Source: Candidatus Thorarchaeota archaeon MP11T_1
Lineage (GTDB): Archaea > Asgardarchaeota > Thorarchaeia > Thorarchaeales > Thorarchaeaceae
Reading direction: 5' to 3'
Assembly: GCA_002825515.1 (NCBI GenBank)
Contig: PJET01000213.1
Span: 1 to 7,027, forward strand
DNA: 7,027 nt
Part shown: piece by piece, positions 1-5,310 of the stretch
Layout: the number at the start of each line of letters is the position of its first letter
How positions within the stretch are numbered: position 1 is the stretch's first letter
Made by a program: the position numbers and the translations under genes
The notes under the pieces: generated by a model
Told to the model about the DNA's origin: nothing
The model's database searches: none
The model's input: only the letters and a program-made list of their open reading frames with translations

Positions 1-881
1 ACTTGGTCTTTGGTTTACCTCCTTTCACAGGTTTTACAACAGACTTTCCGATTGTCCAATCTATCATAGAACTTTGTCAAAAAAGGTGTACTCCTGACAT
101 AAGAATAGCTGAGGGTTCGGGTAGTATTAACACAAAACTTGCCTATAGAATAAGTGGATATACAGAATTGACTGAGAAATATGATGTGAAATTAATTGAC
201 TTGAATGAAAGTCCAACCACAAATGTGCCAGTCCCATCAGGTCAGGCGGTTAAAGAGTTGCATGTTCCGAGAGTCATTCTTGATTGCGACGTCTTAATTA
301 ATGTACCAAAGCTCAAACTGTATAGACATATTCCAGGAAAAAGCGATTGGGCTAGCTTGGCGGTCAAGAATCTTATGGGAGCTCTCCCCGGAGAGGGGGA
401 ATACTCAGATACTCGGCCTCAAGGGTTTTGTCTGGAACTTTCCCAAGAATTCTTGACAGCGAGAGGGAAGTATTACCATTCTTCTTATCGCCAATGGTGG
501 AAGCCCAGTGGGGAAAAAAGGCGGATCCACGAGAATTTAGCACAAGGTTTAGCAGACATTCATAGCGTAATCAAGCCAACGCTCAATGTTATTGATGCAA
601 TAATTGTGAGCAATGATGTAGATATGACGAATACAATGGGTCAGGAACCATTCGATCTCAACACAATCCTTGCTAGTCAGGACCCGCTCGCTCTTGATTG
701 TATCGCTACAAGAATAGGAGGACTAGATCCGTTCAACATATCATATCTCAAGCAGGCGGCTGAAAGGGGCTTGGGTGAGTCAGACTCTAACAGTATTCAA
801 ACGTTTGGAACTCCACTAGCCACAATAATCACGACATGGGAAAAGGGATTGGCTGTTCGAGTATATCTAGAGGAAGATTGA
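1..881 (+). CDS. DUF362 domain-containing protein, 5'-truncated by the window edge
   Basis: This is the C-terminal part of a DUF362 (PF04015) protein, a family of uncertain function often seen near redox proteins. The frame is open from the left edge to a TGA at 879-881, giving 293 codons counting the first in-frame TTG at position 3 and the stop. That TTG is unlikely to be the start, because DUF362 proteins normally have a further N-terminal strand region before the conserved TT-D-P-V segment, seen here near residues 12-18. Family features, counted from the TTG: the glycine-rich IAEGSG at 35-40, the core NVPKLK at 100-105, LAVKNLMG at 119-126, an HENLAQGLADI helix start near 176-186, a VIDAI strand at 197-201, and the ASQDPLALDC block at 224-233. 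The five cysteines (25, 29, 95, 143, 233) form no CxxCxxC pattern, so the C-terminal ferredoxin domain of some DUF362 proteins is absent. The downstream neighbour is convergent. The family call is firm; the molecular role is unknown. Confidence 0.85.
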   Translation, partial: LVFGLPPFTGFTTDFPIVQSIIELCQKRCTPDIRIAEGSGSINTKLAYRISGYTELTEKYDVKLIDLNESPTTNVPVPSGQAVKELHVPRVILDCDVLINVPKLKLYRHIPGKSDWASLAVKNLMGALPGEGEYSDTRPQGFCLELSQEFLTARGKYYHSSYRQWWKPSGEKRRIHENLAQGLADIHSVIKPTLNVIDAIIVSNDVDMTNTMGQEPFDLNTILASQDPLALDCIATRIGGLDPFNISYLKQAAERGLGESDSNSIQTFGTPLATIITTWEKGLAVRVYLEED

Positions 882-888
882 AGAATTT

Positions 889-917
889 AAAAAACGAGAG
901 GGGGGTTTTCACCCCCT
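889..917 (-). terminator. Hairpin plus T-run, likely terminator of the dodecin operon
   Basis: GGGGGT (901-906) pairs with ACCCCC (911-916) around a TTTC loop; a G-T wobble (900/917) extends the stem to 7 bp. Read on the minus strand, the stem is followed after five bases by six T (complement of A889-894) and more AT-rich sequence. That is the classic hairpin/T-tract arrangement and lies 23 nt past the dodecin stop. On the plus strand the same stem falls 18 nt after the DUF362 stop but has no T-run, so it serves that gene less obviously. Archaeal termination usually relies mainly on the T-tract, so the hairpin's contribution is inferred. Confidence 0.6.
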
Positions 918-938
918 AGTCTGATGTTGTTTCAGACT
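918..938. terminator. Second perfect hairpin between the convergent genes
   Basis: AGTCTGA (918-924) and TCAGACT (932-938) form a perfect 7-bp stem with a 7-nt loop. It abuts the first hairpin (900-917) and ends one base from the dodecin stop codon (940-942). It is followed by only TTT on the plus strand. The position suggests a bidirectional termination or mRNA 3'-end structure; the function is inferred from position and symmetry. Confidence 0.45.
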
Positions 939-939
939 T

Positions 940-1152
940 TCACTCCGGCTCATACTTGAAGCTAAGTGAGACTCGCGCACGATAAGCAGCGATTTTGCCA
1001 TTTTCAATCTTCACATCGAGGTCTTTGACCTCAGCAATCCGAAGATCTCGAAGACTTGAAGATGCTCTAGCGATAACACTGCTTACAGCATCTTCCCAAC
1101 TTTTTGTGCTTGTCCCAACTAGGTCGATTATCTTGTAGACACTTTCATCCAT
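940..1152 (-). CDS. Dodecin family protein lacking the usual flavin-binding Trp and Gln
   Basis: This 70-aa protein matches dodecin in length and full-length pattern: SVYKIIDLVGTS at residues 4-15, SWEDAV at 18-23, a helix with IARASSSLRDLR at 27-38, then EVKDLDVKIENGKI and a final strand ending VSLSFKY at 61-67. Dodecins form hollow 12-subunit spheres, and the classical ones store flavins. The residue that stacks on flavin in Halobacterium dodecin is Trp36 and the partner is Gln55. The aligned positions here are Ile39 and Arg58, so flavin binding in the usual way is doubtful. The sequence resembles the Mycobacterium tuberculosis Rv0379 'calcium dodecin' type (from memory). The start at 1152 is chosen because GGAGG (1167-1163) lies 10 nt upstream and the protein then begins like other dodecins. 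An upstream in-frame start at 1239 would add 29 unrelated residues and overlap the preceding gene. It is last in an apparent operon, 70 nt after the methyltransferase. Confidence 0.92.
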   Translation of the reverse strand: MDESVYKIIDLVGTSTKSWEDAVSSVIARASSSLRDLRIAEVKDLDVKIENGKIAAYRARVSLSFKYEPE

Positions 1153-1162
1153 TAGAGAACAT

Positions 1163-1167
1163 CCTCC
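1163..1167 (-). promoter_or_regulatory. Shine-Dalgarno site that fixes the dodecin start
   Basis: The minus strand reads GGAGG here, with 10 nt to the ATG at 1152. This decides the short, family-typical start over the in-frame start 87 nt further upstream. A small inverted repeat (TGGTA/TACCA, 1172-1185) lies just upstream of the site. Confidence 0.75.
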
Positions 1168-1222
1168 ATTATGGTAGTAATACCACATTGGATTCCTTGG
1201 ACAAAAGCGTTGCCTTGTTTCT

Positions 1223-2026
1223 TTATTCCTTCCTTCCAATGAGGTAAATTACCGATGCTGCAGAGGATCCTTCAGCTTTGACTTTTTCCTTGAGCAACTC
1301 TGCCTCTGCTTTGATTTCTTGATAGGATGGGTGCTTACGAACTCTAGATAATGTTTCATCAATTTGCTTCAGCACTGAGTCAATTTGATCAGAGCGTTTC
1401 GGGTCTGCGCAATCATGCGCATCATCACAAAACAGGCATTTGACGGACCAAGAGGACTCGATAACTTCTACTTCACTCATTCCAAGTCTATTAACCATTT
1501 TTTTCAATCTCTGCCTAGTCAAAGTCTCGAAATGGGGAATACCCAATAAAGAGTCAACTTTCACATCCAAATGATGAACAAGTTTGTCAACCTGTTGAGC
1601 AGGGGTTTGTTGTCCATCAGAGTACATCTCCTGTATGATTAAATGACCCCCAGGCCTCAACACTCGATACATCTCAGATATTACAACGTCAATATTCTCT
1701 AAGTGATGGATGACGTACGAGCTGCATACGGTGTCGAATTGATTCTCCTGAAAAGTCAAGATTTCAGCATTCATCTCCATGAAATTTACATCTTCATCTC
1801 TAAAATTCTCTCTAGCTTTCGTCAGATTGTCTTCTGATATGTCGATTCCTGTGAAAGACTTGTAGTCCTTTAGAGTTTTCATTAGGACTCTGATGAAGTT
1901 ACCCTCTTCTGTCCCAACATCTAGAACATCGCCTCCAGATATGGTCCCAAGTTTTTTTCTGACTTTGATTGCACCGGACCTTCTAAGTTCGTCAGGTAGA
2001 TTATCGATCAACTCAAGATACCCCAC
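1223..2026 (-). CDS. Class I SAM-dependent methyltransferase with C-terminal Cys-cluster/helical extension
   Basis: This 267-aa protein has a clear Rossmann-type SAM-binding domain (Methyltransf_11/25 type). Motif I is VLDVGTEEG at residues 34-42, the acidic ribose contact follows in GIDIS at 60-64 (Asp62), and SSYVIHHLENID at 102-113 and VLRPGGHLIIQE at 122-133 are the later core motifs. The VLRPGG type is typical of small-molecule methyltransferases (UbiE-like), so the acceptor is more likely a small molecule than nucleic acid; it cannot be named. After about residue 185 come C197-x2-C200-x5-C206 and a long charged, helix-prone stretch (about 212-252), neither part of the core fold. The GTG at 2026 is the only reasonable start: the in-frame codon four positions upstream is a stop, and the overlapping ATG at 2028 is out of frame. 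No strong ribosome site precedes it. It starts 12 nt after the hydrolase stop, suggesting co-transcription and perhaps translational coupling. Confidence 0.9.
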   Translation of the reverse strand: MGYLELIDNLPDELRRSGAIKVRKKLGTISGGDVLDVGTEEGNFIRVLMKTLKDYKSFTGIDISEDNLTKARENFRDEDVNFMEMNAEILTFQENQFDTVCSSYVIHHLENIDVVISEMYRVLRPGGHLIIQEMYSDGQQTPAQQVDKLVHHLDVKVDSLLGIPHFETLTRQRLKKMVNRLGMSEVEVIESSWSVKCLFCDDAHDCADPKRSDQIDSVLKQIDETLSRVRKHPSYQEIKAEAELLKEKVKAEGSSAASVIYLIGRKE

Positions 2027-2038
2027 ATGATTTTCTTA

Positions 2039-2929
2039 CTATGGAGCTGTATGTTGAAGAATTGCTTGAAGTATCTGTGGTACTACCTCAATTGGGAAGC
2101 TATGTCCCATTCCTTCTATAATGAGTAACTTTGCATCGGGTATGCTTTTTGCTGTATCTTTTCCTCCTTCAACTGGAATCAGTGGATCTATACTACCGTG
2201 GATAACGAGGGTTGGAATCTCCACCTCGGCTAATGCTTCATTTCGACTCCCAGATGCAAGAATAGCCCCCAATTGTCTTGAAAATCCCGGCGGATGATAG
2301 CATCTATCGTAAGAACGTTCAGAATAGTTACGGACATACTCCTCATTCAAAGGGTAGTAGGACCCATGTAGAACCTTCGCAGCTTTTAGCTGACTAGTGA
2401 TATATTCAATCCGATTTGAAGCAGGGGGTGCAAGTAGAACTTCCATGGCTTCGGGCGTCGCTTGTGGCAATTTAGGATTGCCAGTTGAAGACATAATTGA
2501 AGTCAGGGTCCTTACTCGTTCGGGATAGTGAATAGCCATAGTCTGGGCAATCATTCCACCCATTGAAACACCTACAATGTCAGCTGCTTTAATTCTAAGT
2601 GTATCAAGCAGGCCTACAGCGTCAGCAGTCATGTCCTTCAATTTGTATGGCACATTGACCTTTTGACCCTGGATGAGTGACATAATACTGGGAGTGCCAG
2701 CCTCATCAAACTTTGTTGACAGTCCCACATCACGATTGTCAAAACGAATCACCCAACGACCTTGTGATGCGATTGCTTGGCAGAAAGCGTCGTCCCACCG
2801 AATCATTTGAGCACCTAGTCCCATAATGAGTAGCATAGGTGGGTCTGAGGGGTTTCCAAATGTATCATAGACGATCTCGACGTTTCCAACCTTCACAGCT
2901 TTCTCTCCACTATATGGTGCTGTATTCAT
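2039..2929 (-). CDS. Alpha/beta-hydrolase fold protein (esterase-like)
   Basis: This 296-aa single-domain hydrolase has a full catalytic triad by motif: the nucleophile elbow GVSMG at residues 120-124 (Ser122), acidic Asp248 in VIHGSIDPLIP, and His276 in GMGHSFP. The oxyanion-hole loop reads LIMGLGAQM (34-42), with Met in place of the more usual His of the HG motif. FDNRDVGLS at 63-71 is typical of the branch that includes RdmC-like methylesterases. Residues 140-225 form the variable cap, which sets substrate choice, so the substrate is unknown. No signal peptide is seen; it is probably cytoplasmic. The ATG at 2929 is preferred because GGAGG (2942-2938) lies 8 nt upstream. A TTG at 2944 would place the start inside the ribosome site. 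It is the first gene of the apparent hydrolase-methyltransferase-dodecin unit. Confidence 0.92.
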   Translation of the reverse strand: MNTAPYSGEKAVKVGNVEIVYDTFGNPSDPPMLLIMGLGAQMIRWDDAFCQAIASQGRWVIRFDNRDVGLSTKFDEAGTPSIMSLIQGQKVNVPYKLKDMTADAVGLLDTLRIKAADIVGVSMGGMIAQTMAIHYPERVRTLTSIMSSTGNPKLPQATPEAMEVLLAPPASNRIEYITSQLKAAKVLHGSYYPLNEEYVRNYSERSYDRCYHPPGFSRQLGAILASGSRNEALAEVEIPTLVIHGSIDPLIPVEGGKDTAKSIPDAKLLIIEGMGHSFPIEVVPQILQAILQHTAP

Positions 2930-2937
2930 TATTAGCT

Positions 2938-2942
2938 CCTCC
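2938..2942 (-). promoter_or_regulatory. Shine-Dalgarno site that fixes the hydrolase start
   Basis: The minus strand reads TTGGAGGAGC here: GGAGG sits 8 nt before the ATG at 2929. The TTG at 2944 overlaps this site, so it is not a credible start. Confidence 0.8.
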
Positions 2943-2990
2943 AACTAACCTAATAGATAGAGAGTTTTCGTATCCTATCTGTCTTTCCAC

Positions 2991-3003
2991 TCATAAAAAC
3001 CGC
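2991..3003 (-). promoter_or_regulatory. Candidate TATA box of the hydrolase operon
   Basis: The minus strand reads CGGTTTTTATGA, an AT-rich element centred about 66 nt before the ATG. Archaeal spacing would put transcription start near 2970, leaving a leader of about 40 nt that carries the ribosome site. A 6-bp inverted repeat, AGATAG (2955-2960) / CTATCT (2975-2980), lies around the predicted transcription start and could be an operator or chance. Confidence 0.35.
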
Positions 3004-3296
3004 ATTCTTTCTTGATTTTCAATCTATGATTCTATAGCTCTGTGACCTTGAGACTTTTTTTGGCTAAAACCTGACAAGCTGACTTTGTGAATAGTACGGG
3101 AGTCCCCTATCTAAATCCAATTTCATCCTCTGGGGCAATGGACTAAATTGAACAAATCATCAGCTGGGCAAGCCCAAAGACATAGTCGGAATCTGTCCAG
3201 TAGGCAATGGATTTGTATTCATTATTATTTGGCATTCATGACTCTGACACGATGTTCACCACTTGTGACTAAAGAATGTGTAGGTTCATAGCTGTC

Positions 3297-3319
3297 TTTA
3301 TTTACGTTTGAAATAATAC
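3297..3319 (+). promoter_or_regulatory. Candidate promoter of the membrane-anchored protein gene
   Basis: Two AT-rich elements could be the TATA box: TTTATTTA at 3297-3304 or AATAATAC at 3311-3318, the latter preceded by a BRE-like TTTGA. They predict transcription starts near 3326 or 3340. A ribosome site GGAG at 3343-3346, 10 nt before the ATG at 3357, favours the first because it leaves a leader. The bases CTC/GAG around 3338-3346 could pair and partly mask that ribosome site. Confidence 0.35.
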
Positions 3320-3356
3320 AAAGTAAAAGGTCTGACCCTCAAGGAGTCGGGCTAAT

Positions 3357-3779
3357 ATGAAAAATCCGTCGATTGAAACCTACTTAATTATTGGACTTAT
3401 TCTAGTAGTTTTATTTGGTACAATCCCATTTCGACAAGTGATCGAGGTTACTAGAGATTCAGAGTATGCTTCTGAAAATCAGAATTATATTGAAGCCAGC
3501 TTTGGTGGTCCAAGAGTCACATGGGTCAAAGTGGTGTGCAACAGAACAGCTGAGATACGATTCATGTACCAGAGTGGTGTCTGGGTTTCAACAAAGAGTG
3601 TTATCCTAGCCTCGTATAGATCAAGTTCTGCAAGTTTCAATTTCAATGCAGAACATGCAACCAATATGGTCGAAGTCATCTCAGATGGACCGATTCTTGT
3701 TCGAATAGTTTACACATATCTTGTTGAAACTGAATCGAGCCTCTTTAACAGTCTTCTATACACGCTTGGAATTAAGTAG
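3357..3779 (+). CDS. Predicted membrane-anchored extracytoplasmic protein of unknown function
   Basis: I do not recognise this 140-aa protein. Residues 9-25 (YLIIGLILVVLFGTIPF) form one hydrophobic segment after a short N-terminus with a Lys, fitting an uncleaved signal anchor with the rest outside the membrane. From about residue 40 the sequence alternates polar and hydrophobic residues, as in a small beta-sandwich: YIEASFG, VTWVKVVCN, AEIRFMYQ, SVILASY, ASFNFNAE, MVEVIS, ILVRIVYTYLVE. It has a single cysteine (Cys61), so no internal disulfide. The C-terminus (SLFNSLLYTLGIK) is a short hydrophobic tail that could touch the membrane. GGAG lies 10 nt before the ATG. It follows the long intergenic region and converges with the next gene, 21 nt away, so it is a single-gene unit. 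Codon usage looks like its neighbours. Membrane anchoring is well supported; any role would be a guess. Confidence 0.75.
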   Translation: MKNPSIETYLIIGLILVVLFGTIPFRQVIEVTRDSEYASENQNYIEASFGGPRVTWVKVVCNRTAEIRFMYQSGVWVSTKSVILASYRSSSASFNFNAEHATNMVEVISDGPILVRIVYTYLVETESSLFNSLLYTLGIK

Positions 3780-3797
3780 TGGAGGCATATCCTTCCA
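3780..3797. terminator. Small imperfect hairpin between convergent genes
   Basis: TGGAGG (3780-3785) pairs with CCTTCCA (3791-3797) with one bulged T and a 5-nt loop. It fills most of the 21-nt gap between the stops of the two convergent genes. There is no T-run on either side, so termination here is inferred only from position. Confidence 0.25.
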
Positions 3798-3800
3798 AGT

Positions 3801-4616
3801 TCAGCTTTCTTCGATTGGTTTCACCCGGGATTCCACATCCACCCCATCATTCTCAGCTATTCTGAGGAGTAGCGGAATGAGCGAAAGGTCAATGGACACA
3901 AGATAGGCCAATTTTTTTTGAGTATATACCCTCGCACCAGCTGTCAGTAATTCCCAGAGTCGTCTGTATGAATATTTCAATTTATGATATTCATTCTTCA
4001 GCATGCTGAATCCATTAGGGCTGTCAAGAGCATCTCTGATAATTTGTTCAAAGTGAGTTGTATCAATCGCTATGCCCTCTGAAATGAAAGTTCCATACTG
4101 AAGATCATAAATTGTTGGTCTCATTCCGGTCACATAATCAAGGTCATCAAATGTAATAACAAAGGATGAGGGTTTTTCATCTATGAATAGAGAATCAATC
4201 TGGTCCTTTACAACTCTTCCAATGCTTTTGTTAGTGTGAATCAGATATAGAGAGTTTCCAGCAATGAGTTGTGCAGATATATGTGCAAAAGCTTTGATTG
4301 CTATTTCTTGTTTTTCACCAAAAGAGCTGATTATTGTGCCTAAGTCAATGATGTCCTCTTTTACTGAGGTGGTTTCTTCACTTTCCAGGGATGCTCCCTC
4401 ATTCACCTGGACGAGGGAGGGATACTCAACACCTCTGGCCTTGAGATTCATATCTAGGTAAACGAGTATTGCATGCTGAGGAGTCCCATGGACTGAAATA
4501 ACAGAGATGAGACCAGTTTGCGCCTTCTCAATATCATCTTCTGTAATCTCTAGAGGGACGTTCTCCTTACAAATATTGCAGAATACATATACTTCAGAAG
4601 GCTCACCTTCAGCCAT
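3801..4616 (-). CDS. Unknown two-part protein with N-terminal CxxC and HGxPxH motifs
   Basis: I cannot assign this 271-aa protein. The N-terminal 65 residues look like a compact domain: VFCNICKENVPLEI at 11-24 contains Cys13-x2-Cys16, and ISVHGTPQHAILVYLD at 40-55 contains His43 and His48. These could form a C2H2-type metal site, though only one CxxC is present. A low-complexity acidic linker (about 70-88, rich in Glu, Ser and Thr) leads to a second part (about 88-260) with mixed strands and helices, including VITFDDLDYVTG (153-164) and a basic helix KNEYHKLKYSYRRLWELL (207-224). There is no membrane segment or signal peptide, so it is probably cytoplasmic. No ribosome site precedes the ATG, but a TATA-like CTATTTAG lies about 30 nt upstream, suggesting a leaderless transcript. 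It seems to be a single gene, 104 nt downstream of msrA with its own promoter. I have the impression the N-terminal segment recurs in Asgard archaeal proteins; that is unverified. Confidence 0.8.
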   Translation of the reverse strand: MAEGEPSEVYVFCNICKENVPLEITEDDIEKAQTGLISVISVHGTPQHAILVYLDMNLKARGVEYPSLVQVNEGASLESEETTSVKEDIIDLGTIISSFGEKQEIAIKAFAHISAQLIAGNSLYLIHTNKSIGRVVKDQIDSLFIDEKPSSFVITFDDLDYVTGMRPTIYDLQYGTFISEGIAIDTTHFEQIIRDALDSPNGFSMLKNEYHKLKYSYRRLWELLTAGARVYTQKKLAYLVSIDLSLIPLLLRIAENDGVDVESRVKPIEES

Positions 4617-4643
4617 TTTGTTTCAACCTAACTAGTTCCTAAC

Positions 4644-4651
4644 ACTAAATA
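4644..4651 (-). promoter_or_regulatory. TATA-like box of the CxxC protein gene (leaderless type)
   Basis: The minus strand reads ATTCTATTTAGTG. The CTATTTAG core is centred about 31 nt before the ATG at 4616, which would put transcription start within a few bases of the start codon. This agrees with the lack of a ribosome site in TTAGGTTGAAACAAA just before the ATG. Confidence 0.5.
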
Positions 4652-4671
4652 GAATCTGTATGTTATCAACG

Positions 4672-4696
4672 ATTCTCGTACTATTTTAGTGAGAAT
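4672..4696. repeat. Inverted repeat between msrA and the CxxC protein gene
   Basis: ATTCTC (4672-4677) pairs with GAGAAT (4691-4696). Inside, after a two-base bulge, ACT (4680-4682) pairs with AGT (4688-4690) around a 5-nt loop. It lies 25 nt past the msrA stop and about 20 nt upstream of the next gene's TATA-like box, so it could be a transcript 3' end or an upstream operator. No T-run follows. Confidence 0.35.
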
Positions 4697-4720
4697 ATTA
4701 TCTCGGAAGACTAGTTCTTG

Positions 4721-5251
4721 CTAACTTTTAATTTTCAATTTGAAGACTTTCTCAAACTTATTCAACTTTGGGGCAATTACTACACGACAATATCCCTGAT
4801 TTGGATTATTCCGGTAGTAGTTCTGATGATAGTCTTCTGCTGGATAGAATTCATCAAATGGTACAATCTCAGTCACAATCGGATTCTTCCAAGTTCCGCC
4901 TTTATCGAGTTCAGCTTTTACTCTTTCTGCGGCTTTCCTCTGCTCCTCTGTGTGATAAAAGATTACAGAACGATATTGAGTTCCAATATCATTGCCTTGA
5001 CGATTCAAGGTAGTTGGATCATGTGTATTAAAGAAGACTTCAAGTAACTCCTCAAAAGAGATTTGGTCTGGGTCAAACTGAATCTGGCAAACTTCTGCGT
5101 GTCCTGTTCGGCCGGTTGTCACTTGTTCATATGTAGGGTTCTTTACATGGCCGCCGGAGTATCCAGACACAACAGATGAAATACCTTTCAGCTGTTGAAA
5201 TACCGCTTCTGTACACCAGAAGCAACCGGAGCCAAATGTTGTAGTTTCCAT
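4721..5251 (-). CDS. msrA: Peptide methionine sulfoxide reductase MsrA
   Basis: MsrA reduces the S-epimer of methionine sulfoxide in proteins and free methionine, repairing oxidative damage. The 176-aa sequence covers the family from end to end. The catalytic motif GCFWC is at residues 9-13 (nucleophile Cys10), followed by [16 protein letters not shown] at 29-44, [12 protein letters not shown] at 50-61 with catalytic Glu53, FFNTHDPTT at 73-81, [10 protein letters not shown] at 86-95, and AEDYHQNY at 138-145. A C-terminal Cys155 in NQGYCRVV probably acts as the recycling cysteine, with thioredoxin as usual reductant. No MsrB domain is fused and none is seen in the window. There is no signal peptide, so it is cytoplasmic. 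No ribosome site precedes the ATG; an AT-rich TTAGTATTAAAG lies 14-25 nt upstream, close for a TATA box. It lies 59 nt downstream of the methyltransferase on the same strand and may be a separate unit. Confidence 0.97.
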   Translation of the reverse strand: METTTFGSGCFWCTEAVFQQLKGISSVVSGYSGGHVKNPTYEQVTTGRTGHAEVCQIQFDPDQISFEELLEVFFNTHDPTTLNRQGNDIGTQYRSVIFYHTEEQRKAAERVKAELDKGGTWKNPIVTEIVPFDEFYPAEDYHQNYYRNNPNQGYCRVVIAPKLNKFEKVFKLKIKS

Positions 5252-5264
5252 AGACTATGTTTCA

Positions 5265-5276
5265 CTTTAATACTAA
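5265..5276 (-). promoter_or_regulatory. Weak candidate TATA box for msrA
   Basis: The minus strand reads TTAGTATTAAAG, the most promoter-like element in the 59-nt gap before msrA. Its centre is only about 20 nt from the ATG, shorter than the usual 25-30 nt. Either the transcript starts inside the first codons' region or msrA is read through from the upstream methyltransferase. Confidence 0.25.
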
Positions 5277-5310
5277 TCAACTAGTGGAAAGAGGAAATAA
5301 CAATATTTCA

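Larger units (their letters stand above)
2945..3356. other. 412-nt gene-free divergent intergenic region
   Basis: This stretch separates two divergently transcribed genes. I find no coding frame with start, ribosome site and credible composition, no tRNA-like cloverleaf and no long repeat. It contains candidate promoter elements at both ends, a T7 run at 3055-3061, and a 9-nt direct repeat GGCAATGGA at 3134-3142 and 3203-3211. It is much longer than the other gaps in the window (1-104 nt), so a small RNA or a lost gene is possible but not supported. Confidence 0.5.

Noticed and set aside
1153..1239. N-terminal extension of the dodecin by 29 residues from an in-frame start at 1239
   Set aside because: It overlaps the end of the methyltransferase, matches nothing in dodecins, and the GGAGG at 1167-1163 points to the ATG at 1152.
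2930..2944. TTG start for the alpha/beta hydrolase at 2944
   Set aside because: The TTG overlaps the GGAGG ribosome site serving the ATG at 2929.
3165..3176. Inverted repeat TGGGC-AA-GCCCA
   Set aside because: A two-base loop cannot close as a stable hairpin and there is no promoter context around it.
3134..3211. 9-nt direct repeat GGCAATGGA in the intergenic region
   Set aside because: Only two copies, with unrelated flanks and no regular spacing; chance is likely in this length.
3485..3906. Short open frames overlapping the anchored protein (3485-3679 minus, 3721-3906 plus)
   Set aside because: Both overlap better supported genes in other frames and lack start signals.
4718..5047. Plus-strand open frames opposite msrA
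   Set aside because: They are antisense to a complete, motif-rich MsrA and have no recognisable features of their own.
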